Origin: Acanthochlamys bracteata
Lineage: Eukaryota > Streptophyta > Magnoliopsida > Pandanales > Velloziaceae
NCBI GenBank assembly: GCA_019914995.1
Contig: CM034129.1
Span: 5,345,725 to 5,409,724 of the forward strand
Direction of reading: 5' to 3'
Length of the DNA: 64,000 nt
Shown here: piece after piece, positions 14,406 to 25,298 of the stretch
How positions within the stretch are numbered: position 1 is the stretch's first letter
Layout of the letters: each line of letters opens with the position of its first letter
Notes under the pieces: model-generated
Told to the model about the DNA's origin: nothing
Databases searched by the model: none
The model's input: the letters and a program-made list of their open reading frames with translations, nothing else
Translations under genes and position numbers: made by a program

Positions 14406-16078
14406 AAATTTCACAGTCTGAAGGTTTAGGATTTCTCGTTGATAAACCACAAAAGCTAGCAGATGAGTGGACTTCAGATCAAAAGCAATACTGGCAGATG
14501 AATAATTTGTTGATTGGATGTCAGTCTTGCGTGTATTGACGTGTCATAATGTGCAGCAGACCAACCAATCATGAGAAACTTTGGAACAAAATTATCTCTG
14601 GTTGTTTCCTCCGATCATCAAATTTTCAATTTTTCCACTATACTTCATGAACAAATGTAGGGGCCATTTCATATTACACCCTCATTTATGAGATTCAAGC
14701 TTAGACTCTTAAATCTCTCTCTTTGGAACAAGATGCCTTCCTCCAATCTGTACCAGTTTTCATCATAGTAGCAAACTCTTCATAGCTAATGCGACCATCC
14801 TGAAAAACAATAATTGAAATAACTGGTCAAGGAAAAGACTAGATGGAAAGTATGGAATCTCAATAAAAAAGACTATAATCCACCTTGTTAGTGTCAACTT
14901 CACGCATTATGTCAGTGAGCACTTCTTCATTGGTGTGGCAGGAACCATAAGATAAAGCTTCCCGCAATTCATCAATTTCAATATAGTCACTGCCATCCTT
15001 ATCAAAGAACCAAAAAGCCCTGCGGAGGTGTTCATCATTTTCCATTCTCTGTAAATGGATTATAACGGCCACAAACTCGCCATAATCTAATACACCATTT
15101 CCATTTACATCAGCCTGAAAATTAAAAGTAATCACTTTATATTGTTATAGACTGAACAGATCTCCTCTCAAATCTAAAATATGAAATATAAGTTGTAGAA
15201 TCTGTGCCGTTGCACTAAAGACTTCATCAAGATATGATGTTTTAAGTTGCTGAACAGAACTCCCTTTGTTATAGACTGAACAGAACTCCCTTTGTTGCAA
15301 TCACTGTTTAAACTCCTTTATACATGACTACACTAGTGGAGTTGGGTAACTCATGGACTTCACCATCCAACATGAATGCACAACAGATTGTTGACAGACA
15401 GCCAGCAATGCTATATTCCATTTTTCATTGCTAATACATGAGGGACTTTCATGGATTCATCAATTTATTGGCACTGGGTGGAGTACATTGAGAACTAGAC
15501 TCTTGCATAAGCACCCTAACACTGCCTGGATAAGGTATTACTATAGACAACCACAATTCCCTTGCAGCAAGCATGCAAATAAATGGTGCTGCTTAAAGGA
15601 AGCAGTGACCAAAGCACAAATAGCTTCATTCAAGGCTCAAGCCACAAGAGCTACAGCAATTGGTACTCTGTAGCATCAATATCATCTTCTCACTCAAGGC
15701 TCAAGCTCTAAGATGTTATCTGCAATTAGCATAGCTTGATATTATCTTATGTTCACCACAAGAGAAAGCTGCCTATCTGTGTCTAGGATAATTGGGAAAC
15801 CAATAAATTTCAGGCTTCACGAGATCTACCAGCAAAAGTCCAATGCAGAAGGAACCAGAAGTGCTTCTTCATCTTTTAACTAATTCAAATCGTGAGAGTT
15901 TTCAGAGAATTTTAAGGTATCCTGCAACATCAAAATATCTCCCCATGTTCAGCCGATTATGAAAAATCTGAAGTCACAGGTTAACTACTGTAGGTGGAAC
16001 ATATGCCATCTCCACCACTTGTTCCTTGACTTGTAGTTTGTGAAACTTTAAGCGCCATATGTGCATATATTCACACAA

Positions 16079-16107
16079 CAAAAAAAAAAAAAAAAAAAAA
16101 AAAAAAC
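16079..16107. repeat. Poly(A) tract
   Basis: An unbroken run of about 28 A lies in the intron between CDPK exons 5 and 6. I saw no SINE or LINE body attached to it. Confidence 0.8.
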
Positions 16108-17332
16108 AATGAAGATTAATTTAATAGTCAATTAACTTGCATATACAGTAACCTTCTTCCAAAAAAAGGATTCAAGCTTGAAAGAGAGAAGTAGCAAACC
16201 CCGGAGATGTGTATGGCAAAAGTTGATCCTGAACAAAAAACAAGTAGTAATTCCATTGGGTCAACGACAGCATTTTGTTCATGCAAATTGTAAACAACGA
16301 CCATATGATTATCTTATAAGACCTAGAATCAATTGTGATACAAGTGGCGCACAGAAGCACAAGAACTTCTTGTTAGAAACAAAGTATAACCACTTCAAAT
16401 TTATACGCAACTAATATAATATCAAGAGCATGAAAGTCGGACTTACTGCTTCCATCATCAACTTGATCTCCGGCTCCCCAAGTTGTGACCCAACCTTTTT
16501 AAGCCCTTCTTTCAATTCTTCAAATGTCACTTTCCCATCGTCATCTTTAGCCATGATTTTGAACATGTCTCTAACAATCTCCACTTCCTCAGTAGATAAG
16601 TGCTCAGAAATCACCTGTAGCATATAATATGTTTGTTAGATTTTTGAATTAAACAAGGAATTCAATATCCCATACAAATTTGAAATTGTATTAACCCGTA
16701 AAGCTTTCTTCTTGAATCTGTTCATGACAGAAAATTGTCTGAGCCTTGCTCTTACAAGATCTCCTAACGGAACATTGGCTCTCTTTGCATTTGTTAACCA
16801 TGGGTTCTCTGCCAAGAAAAGAGATCAATCTTCAAATTTGCCAAATATATCAGGAGGCATTATCAAATAGTAAAATTTAAATTAGTGTATTGAAGCAGTA
16901 GGTGTATATGCTAGGATTCTGAAATTATGAGGTCTGGAGGATAGGTGTTTGCAAAGCAAAAGGACAACTTTAAGAAAACACGTCCAATTTCTCTCAAGCT
17001 TCATTGCGTTACTAGATATGGATATGACAAAGAAACCCAAAGCATAATTTCATGTGAAAGCCTCTGACATGAAACCAAAGGATGCAGTTGAAGAGGGGAT
17101 ATAAGGTGCTTCAAATAATATCCTGCATTAGGACTAATACTCCCTTGACTATAGGATTTTATGGTATTTCCTACAGATGAATGTACAGCAGTACATGATT
17201 CTTACTAAATGCAAAATGATTCAACTTTCCTTCTCTGTCCAGAAATAGAAATAAATAATAACGCTGAATACCATCCTTGTATTGCACAATCATGTGAAGA
17301 TCTTACGTATCTGTGCCAGCTGCAAGCATAAG

Positions 17333-17666
17333 TGTTGGACTTCCAAATTAGGCTAGGCTCGAGTTAGTAGCGTGTAGGGCTTAGTAGGCCCGAATGAAAG
17401 ACGGATTAATTTGGTGGGCTAGGACCGAATTAGTAGCGTGTGGGCTTGATGGGCCGGAATGAAAGACGGGCTAGCTAACTTAGAGGTGAGCCACCAACTC
17501 GTCTTGGGTTGGGCTAAATGAATCTTGGTTTGGTGGGCTTAACAGTCCACGCTCCTTAATAGTCCCACATTGGCTGAGTGCTTGGATGAGTATGTGCTTA
17601 TAAGTGAGGGATGCTAATCTCTAAAAAGATTGGCCAATTTTTTTAGCGTGGGGATCCGATTCTACA
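17333..17666 (+). mobile_element. Solo LTR (fossil), family 1 copy A
   Basis: A 334-bp sequence starts TGTTGG and ends CTACA. It is flanked on both sides by the same 5 bp, ATAAG (17328-17332 and 17667-17671), the target duplication expected for an LTR retrotransposon. Inside are a conserved CCCACATTGGCTGAG block and a TATA-like GCTTATAAG. No internal domain is attached, so it is a solo LTR left by recombination. It lies in intron 3 of the CDPK locus. A second copy in the opposite orientation is at 38.9-39.2 kb. The exact duplication suggests a moderate age. Confidence 0.85.
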
Positions 17667-18048
17667 ATAAGTAAATAAAAATTCCAGCAATCTTAGTTCA
17701 TTAGAGGGACAGAAATGAAATTTTGGTAATAAGTACTCCTCCATGTCAACATAGCAAGCTGGTATGACGTGCCCCTCAGAGTAAATTTGCTGAAAGAATA
17801 CAGGCTACTGACTATATGGGTATTCCCAACTTACAGAGTACCTGTCGGGCAGTTAAACGGTGCTTAGGATACGGTTCCAACATCCTCTTACAAGATTTTT
17901 TGCACTCTTGGAAACTTGGGGCCAGGGATCTCTCTCAAAATCTATTTGCCCCCTAAGTATCGCTTGTGCCACTCCTTGCTCCGCCTCTGCAAATTCATAC
18001 CACTAACAACACTTCAAGATGCAAACACACAAAAACCTATAAATGCTA

Positions 18049-18231
<183 letters not shown>

Positions 18232-19780
18232 TCAACAACCAAAAATATCAACAAGCTGCAACAAGGAGACTGGAAAAAAGTGCCAAAAGACAATAACCCA
18301 CTACTAACAGCTGGTTATACAATACGCACAAAATTGACATAAGAAAATTGATATTATCAATCCACAAGTGAAAACCAAAAGCTAATAGACCAGTCCCAAT
18401 ACCGAGTAAAAGCTAGACATGGAGTGGATGTGGAAGTAACATGAGCACAAACTTTGCTCAAAAGTGTCTCCTAGGAAGGAGCCTCTTAAGTGCTTTTAAA
18501 CAGCAAGGCTTCTTCTGTCTGGGCTGCTATGTGTAATCAAAATGCTTTAGGGATGTGTACATGGTTAAGAGTAGTTCCAAGGAGTCCCCTACTGAACCTC
18601 TTCTTGAAAACACAGCTATGCACAAGGGACCTCAAAAAAAGCACATGGAACTTTTTCATAAGCTGGTGCCTTCTGGGACCAGGAAAGTTCTGCTAAACCA
18701 TTTTGAACTCCCTTCCCATCTTCTTAAACCTAGTTTCTTAACCTGTGAAATCTAGTCAGAAACGCCGAGGTTGCAATATCACTTTTCTGGAGCTAAAGAA
18801 CATTGCCCTGAATGTAACTCCAAGCTCAAAAGTGGAACTTTCCAGTGCATGGCACACTCCCAGATATGAATTTCAGTAAGCAGCATCTTCATAGACTGCT
18901 TTCCATAACCAAGGTCCACTAGAGATTTATATCTGCCTTTTTCAGTGTTAATGCACCAAGAAAACATTTTTCTGCGAAGAAATTTTCACCAGAACACTCA
19001 TGTCGCTTAAGAATCTAATTTAATCCCATAATACAACTTCCTAATAACACAAATTTATCAACTAAAGACAAAAATATAACAAGAAAACAGAGAAAGATTG
19101 AAAGAATCACCTCGATGGAAGAAGACGGAGAGATCAAAATCGATAACCTTGAGCGGCGAATTATCCTTCTTATTAGCATAAAGAAAATTCTCCGGCTTCA
19201 AATCCCTATGCATAACCCCATTATCATGACAAACCCTAACAACCTCCGCCACCGTCCGCAGCACAGACGCAGCTGCCCGTTCTGTATAATGCCCTCTCGC
19301 AACAATTCTATCGAACAACTCTCCACCTTCACAAAGCTCCATAACAAGATGCACAGCTTCATCATCTTCATAAGCAGCTCGTAGCCTTACAATATTGTGG
19401 TGATCAGGTAAAGCCAACATAACAGAAACTTCACGCCGAACATCTTCGATATCAACAGCAGTTAAATGTTCTTTTTTTCGAAATCGATTTACAAGCGAGG
19501 GTCTCGCGTGTAGCTCGATCAGTAGCGAGGTAAGTAATCCCGAACTCACCACGGCCGAGTTCGTTCCCCAGCGTGTATTTGTCGGTAACTTGTGGTCCAC
19601 CGGAGCGTGAAAAAGATATTTGAGTACACGGAGTGGTGTTGATAGTGAATTGAAGTCTTCAGAGAACAGGTTTGGTTTATTCAAAATTCTCCGCCGGTAA
19701 CGGCTCCGTTCTAGCTCTTCTGCGTCTCGTAAGCATGCACAGCCGTTTCCCATTGATTGAATGATTGATTAATCTCTGCA

Positions 19781-19786
<6 letters not shown>

Positions 19787-19816
<30 letters not shown>
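19787..19816. repeat. (GA)n microsatellite in the CDPK leader
   Basis: A GA dinucleotide run lies about 35 bases upstream of the CDPK start codon; it is CT in the transcript sense. A second GA run is at 20034-20056. Confidence 0.85.
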
Positions 19817-19818
<2 letters not shown>

Positions 19819-20031
19819 TGACAAAATATTGGTTGGAGATTTGTTGAAGGTATGGTGATTGAGTTGAGATGAGTTGGTTAGAAGGAGAATGATTGGTGAA
19901 AGCTTCACGTAAAAAATTTTGATTGAGAATTGAAGAAGAAGAAGAACAAAGAAGAAGGAGATCATAGTAATTGGTTAAGAAGAAGAAGAGATTTTAGATG
20001 AGAACGAAGGTGGTTGAGCAGAAGAAGGGCA

Positions 20032-20062
<31 letters not shown>

Positions 20063-20166
20063 ACGAGGGAAATAGTTTGAAATTTTAGGATATGTAATTT
20101 CTGATAAACTTTTTTCGAATTGTTTAAATAAATTTGCTTTTTGATTTGTGGAAAACCAGTTAGTGT

Positions 20167-20938
20167 CATAGTACTCGGACTGATCCGAAAATCGTCGACA
20201 GGACGGTAAATCGATTCGGGTTTACAAAAAGATCGTTTATTCAATCGACCTGTTTCGATTCGATTTAACCCGTTCTGACCTGCTTCAACTCGATCGATCC
20301 GTCCGTCCGGATCAAATCGGATTGAAAAATTTTTTAAAAATTAATTAAAAAATTTTAAATTAATGATATATTTAATACAAAAATAATTATTAATAGTCTC
20401 TATGTTGAAAAATGATATGTAGTTTAGATTTAGCATTTAGATATGATAATACAAAAAATATAATTAATTATTTTTTATTTGTAAATATCAATTATTATTG
20501 ATTTAAAAAAAATTTTATATTGTAAAATATTTAGACTCAAATATGTATACCTAAAAAAGTTAGTTATATCTCTTTTATGATTTATCTATTTTATGGTTTT
20601 ATTTTTTTAATCTCTTAATTTATTTAAAAATTTCTATTTATAAATTTTAGTTGTTATTATTATTATTGGTGGTGGCAATTATGGTGGCAATACTTCAATT
20701 TTTATTGTGATTATTATTACTGTTGTTGTTGATAGTAATGACATAATAAAAATAGTCTAATTTTTCTTATGATTGCTATGGCTATTATTATTGGTAGTGT
20801 CATTAGCAGTAAATTTCTTACTATAATTATTATTATTAATTAAAAATATTTTAATATTATTGATCCGATGGTTCAATCCGAGAACCGTGATCCAAACAGT
20901 TTTCCGGTTCGATGTCCGGTTCGGTTCTTATAACTATG
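20167..20938. mobile_element. hAT-like non-autonomous TIR element, family CATAGTT, copy A
   Basis: The 772-bp element has inverted ends (CATAGTACT... and ...ATAACTATG) and is flanked by a perfect 8-bp duplication, GTTAGTGT (20159-20166 and 20939-20946). An 8-bp duplication is typical of hAT transposons. The subterminal part is rich in GATCC, GACCC and CCGGTTC motifs; the middle is AT-rich with no transposase ORF. Relatives lie at 29.5, 36.1 and 61.7 kb. Confidence 0.8.
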
Positions 20939-20989
20939 GTTAGTGTGTGGATGTTTGAAGTTTGAACTGAACAAACAGAAACACAAACA

Positions 20990-21425
20990 ACCCGTTTAGG
21001 TCTGTGTTTTTTGATTTTTTTGAAAAGTGAATTTTTTTAGAAGTGAAATTTTAGAAATGAGTTATTAAAAATAATATTGTTAAAAGTGATACTTTTTTTG
21101 TATTAAAAATATATAAAATATTAATTTTTTAGTAAATAAGAAGTTATTTTTGTGTGTAAAAAAATACATCCTTATATGTTTGCATGAAAATTTGGATGCG
21201 GTTAAGAGTAATTAGAAAAAATATTTTTTTACAAATAATTTTATTTTATTTTATAAGTTTTATTTTTTTGATTAAAAAATAATAAAATTTATTATAAAAT
21301 CATGCCACATAAAATTTTTATATATTTTTTAATTTTTTAATAGATAATATAAAATATTATAAAAAATTATTAAAAAATATGAAATTAAAAAAATTAAGAA
21401 GTGCTTGGAAAGCCAAACAGGCCAT
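20990..21425. repeat. AT-rich repeat with GGYCTGT-like ends
   Basis: It starts near TTAGGTCTGTGTTTTTTG and ends near GCCAAACAGGCC, which are imperfect inverses. The interior resembles the dispersed AT-rich family. Superfamily and target duplication are undetermined. Confidence 0.4.
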
Positions 21426-22270
21426 CTGAATATTTCGGTTGAACAGATTGTTTAACTTGAGATGAATTTATTGACAAAGTCAAAAAGATATTTAATTTGT
21501 GGTGGTAAATGTTGCAGAAAGAGAAACTGATCAGAAACTAACCTGAAACTTGTGTGTTTGGGATGAGCTAATGTTGGATTAAAGATAATGTTTGAGTTAA
21601 CTCGTTAACCTCAACATTATTCATTTATATAAAATTATAATAGACGACGGATGACCTAATGTTTGGTTAAGATAAAGTTCGAGTGAACTCGTTAACATCA
21701 AGATTATGATTTTGTTATAATAGACGGATGGTAAAAAAAATAAAATTTTAGCCCAATCATAATAATAAATTAATTTCTATTAAAACTCTTATCAGAAGGA
21801 TACAAAAATAAAAAATAAAAAATATTTTTTTATTTTTGTACTATTTTGATGAAGAATTTTGATTAAAATCGATTAATATTCTAATTGAACTAAATTTTTA
21901 ATAATAAAATTTTAATTATAATTTTTATATTTAATAATTATTTTTTAATCAATATATACATATGTGTTTATACAAATAGCAATTATTTATAGCCTATTTC
22001 ATATCTATATTAACATGTATAATTATTTTTATTTTCTAAATTTAAAAAATTAAAATACTATAAATGTTTATCAAAACTAAAAATTAAAATAAAATAATAA
22101 TAAACACTAACAAATTACTACGAAATAACACCTAAAAATTACTATATATAGATTGGTGGATACTTAAATAAATGGTTACGTCATGGATCGAATGACTGAA
22201 GATCTTACATCGGATCCATGCCATTCCATATCATTCGACACAAGGCACAGAAAGTATAAAATGACTGAAG
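21426..22270. other. AT-rich spacer with a short direct repeat
   Basis: No gene is seen. Two related stretches, about 21560-21645 and 21650-21730, each carry GAACTCGTTAAC-like or GAGTTAACTCGTTAAC-like words followed by ATAATAGACG, suggesting a local duplication of roughly 90 bp. Confidence 0.4.
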
Positions 22271-22274
22271 ATTA

Positions 22275-22485
22275 GAAGTGCTTTTTAAACGAATTTTTTT
22301 ATTTAAATAAAGATATGTTATTTAAAAAAAAATTTCTTTTTATTTTAAAAATAATAAATATAAGATTTTATTATATAAATTTTTTATATATTTTTTGAAA
22401 TTAAAAAAATTATAAATATTATAAAAAATTATTATAAAATATAAATAAATAAAAATTATTGAAATAGAATAAAATAGTCTCTCAA
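22275..22485. repeat. Dispersed AT-rich repeat, MITE-like, copy 3
   Basis: It begins AGAAGTGCTTTTTAAACG and ends at CTCTCAAACGGTTCC, like the copies at 12.8 and 35.1 kb. Boundaries are approximate. Confidence 0.45.
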
Positions 22486-25298
22486 ACGGTTCCAAAACTA
22501 ACTAAAATATAGCATGTGTGCCTTCTATTATTTTCAAAAAATATATAAACATATACCAGTATATAATTTACTGTAAAGCTTTCTAGAAATCAATAAAATT
22601 GCACAAATAAAAATCGTAAGAACCCCAAAATAAAATACGAGATTGGATATAAAAAATTATTAAAGGTGCATGTTAAGATATAATTTATCCAAATTATTTA
22701 TTTGAATCATGTCTTTTGAAAATACTTTGTCAAAAGATGCTCCGAATTATATTGAATTATTATTTTTTGTTTTGAGCAACATAATTAGTTAGGAATTAAC
22801 TGAACTTCTTACGGTTTAAAAAGTCATTACTTTTAGGAGTCGTTTCAAATGCTTAAAAAAAGTTTTTTTTTGCAAAGTTATTAAAAAATAGTTAAATTAA
22901 CTTTTTATTAAGAAAAGATAATTTAGTAAGTTATAAAATTTATTTATACTTTTCAAAAATTTAAAATATTTCTAAAGTTCCTTAAAACTTTTTAAAAAAT
23001 AAAATTAAAAAAGAGATGGATTAAGGAGAAATATTAAAAAGTTATGCCAAACAACCGTTTAAACCAAGTTTTCATGGATGAGCAGCTTTGACATTTCTCC
23101 TCAAAAAAAAAAAAAAAATAAAAATATAAAAAAATAAAAAAAAGAAAGAAAGATCGGTGTCCAAACACCAGCACAGCAGTATCGATTCCCTTATGAAGAA
23201 GAAGCAATATGGCTAGCATCATTAAAGAGTTCAATGGTACCTTTCTTATTAGGTGATGGAGGAATCTGTTTTAAAAATTCAATAGTGTGCTGGTCGGAAA
23301 AGAAATGGGTTAGCAGTTTTGGGTATGAGCTTAGATGAGTAGATTGGAGGAAACGAGGTACGTATAAGTATGAGTCCTTATATGAAGAATTCATATGGAA
23401 AGGAAGAAATAGAAAGAAAAAAAAAATAAAAATTTTGATAATATTTGAATAAATTAATTAAAAATATATATATGTATGTTATATTTGAATTAAAAAAAAT
23501 TATGAATCAAAAGATTAAAATATTTCTGAATTTGTTTTCTCTCTCTCGCTTTTCTTTTTTTTCTAACAATAAATTTTAATCCAAACACACATCGTACGGA
23601 ATTATTTTTCTTTTTTCTGTTTTCCTTTTATGTATCTGTAAGACTGTAATTCAAACACTGTCCGTGTGACTACGTATGGAACGGATGAGATGACTCCGCA
23701 ACATGGACAAATCTTTTATTGATAATTTTGAACTTAAATTAGAAGCGCAAGCAGTTCAGATAATGAATTTTCTTGCAGCGGTAAAGATAAAGTTTTGCGA
23801 TAAACAAAAATAAAAACAAAATAATAAAACATTTGAATGGAACGTAATCATAAGAAAATGAAAAATAAATAATCAACCCAACTTGATTATTCTGAGGGTT
23901 ACCATGATGCTGACCCAAATGCATTCGAATTTACAAAGCAGATTTCTCAAAAAGAAGATGCAAAATAAAGAAACATGCAATTATAACAGGAGTAAACACA
24001 GCATAAAAGAAAATTATTTGCATCTTGCGCACACATTACTACATCGTTACTCTGCTAAATTGAACTGTTTAAAACCAAAGATTTAGGCATCATTACTTTT
24101 AGTTCCTAAATATGAAAAAATCGCCTTTTAATTACTTTTAAGCTTCTCTATAATCAAATAATAATAACTCATGAATGAGTCTACGTTAGTTGGAGGAGAG
24201 CATTTTATACACATTTTAAAGAGCGTCATCAGTGATGAGCAGAAAGTTTTTGTCATGCAGGTGGAATAAAGATGACTCTTCGTTTATATTATTGTAAGGA
24301 AACTTAACTTTAAATAGTATAAAAATGTTTACGTTTATGATCAACATGAAACTTATACATATTCAACAGATCAAAGAAACAATGAAATCCTATTCAAGAT
24401 TGTATTATTCCTGTATGGGGCATGCAAGAAGACTTAAAAAGATGGTTATTCGAATAACAAGAGCAAGCAACAAAAACCCAAAAATACCATGTTAAATGTT
24501 AAGAGATTGTAATAAAGATTGCAAACGGTAAGAACATACAAACTCATCCATGACTTTAGCACCAGAATTTTCAACCAATAACTAACAGCTGCGATGTAAG
24601 GACCTATAAAGACCAATACTGAGTGCGTCCATATGCTCTCAATTACTTTATACGAAAACTGAAAACCAATCCTTTTTAGCAAGACAACAACATCCCCTTA
24701 TATATGAACCTACATATATTATCCTACATGACGACCTTGACTGCAGACCACTTCCTGCAGTAATAATCAACATAACCAAGTAGATTTACAAACAGCTTGA
24801 AGACGATAAACAACTTACTCTATAAACAATAACTTCCCCTAGCAGCATAAATTAATAAACACCAAATCCAACAGTTTTATAAATAAAAAAAAAAAGAACA
24901 AAAACCCGGAATATAGGAAAATGCAGAAGTTACTCTATCCCTATATGAAGTTACAGTGCAGAACATTTTTAATTTCAGCATAAAACTCCAGCAAGACCGA
25001 AGATTTTTATCGTTTTAGAGCAAATAATGAACGACACAACAGAACGCTGCACTACAGTATCTGCACCTCCATAGTATCGCTAAACTAAAAAATTGAGCTT
25101 TTCAAAACCATTTTCTTAAGCTAATCGAATCTACGTTTCAACCGACAACTTCTAATTAAACAGAAACATCCATATAACAGAGATGATGAGCTGCAACAAG
25201 ACGACAAGGGCATCACAAAATGCAGGGAGAGTGCTGATAAACAAGATCAATTTCAAAAAACAGGTCCAACTCTCTGCTTTACCCTCATTTATCACAAG
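22486..25298. other. Spacer and probable 3' UTR of the caprin-like gene
   Basis: No convincing coding exon is seen. Up to about 24.4 kb the sequence is AT-rich spacer. From about 24.7 kb to 25.298 kb it is less skewed and is probably the 3' UTR of the minus-strand gene that ends at 25299; the polyadenylation site is not fixed. Confidence 0.4.

Larger units (their letters stand above)
11270..14690. other. AT-rich spacer with dispersed AT-rich repeats, no gene seen
   Basis: No ORF here has family motifs. Long A/T runs dominate. Several blocks resemble the dispersed AT-rich repeat listed at 12806 and 14195; further, less clear relatives lie near 11490-11690, 11745-11880, 12600-12740 and 13200-13370. 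Confidence 0.6.

Noticed and set aside
19058-19110. Extension of CDPK exon 1 past the DFD motif
   Set aside because: Family structure and a clean GT donor end the exon at 19111; the extension is intron.
23191-23394. A 67-codon minus-strand ORF (MNSSYKDSYLYVPRF...)
   Set aside because: No family motif, no splice partners that extend it, and AT-rich low-complexity flanks; likely chance.
24446-24682. A 78-codon minus-strand ORF rich in hydrophobic residues
   Set aside because: Lies 3' of the caprin-like stop codon; AT-rich DNA often gives Leu/Phe-rich chance ORFs.
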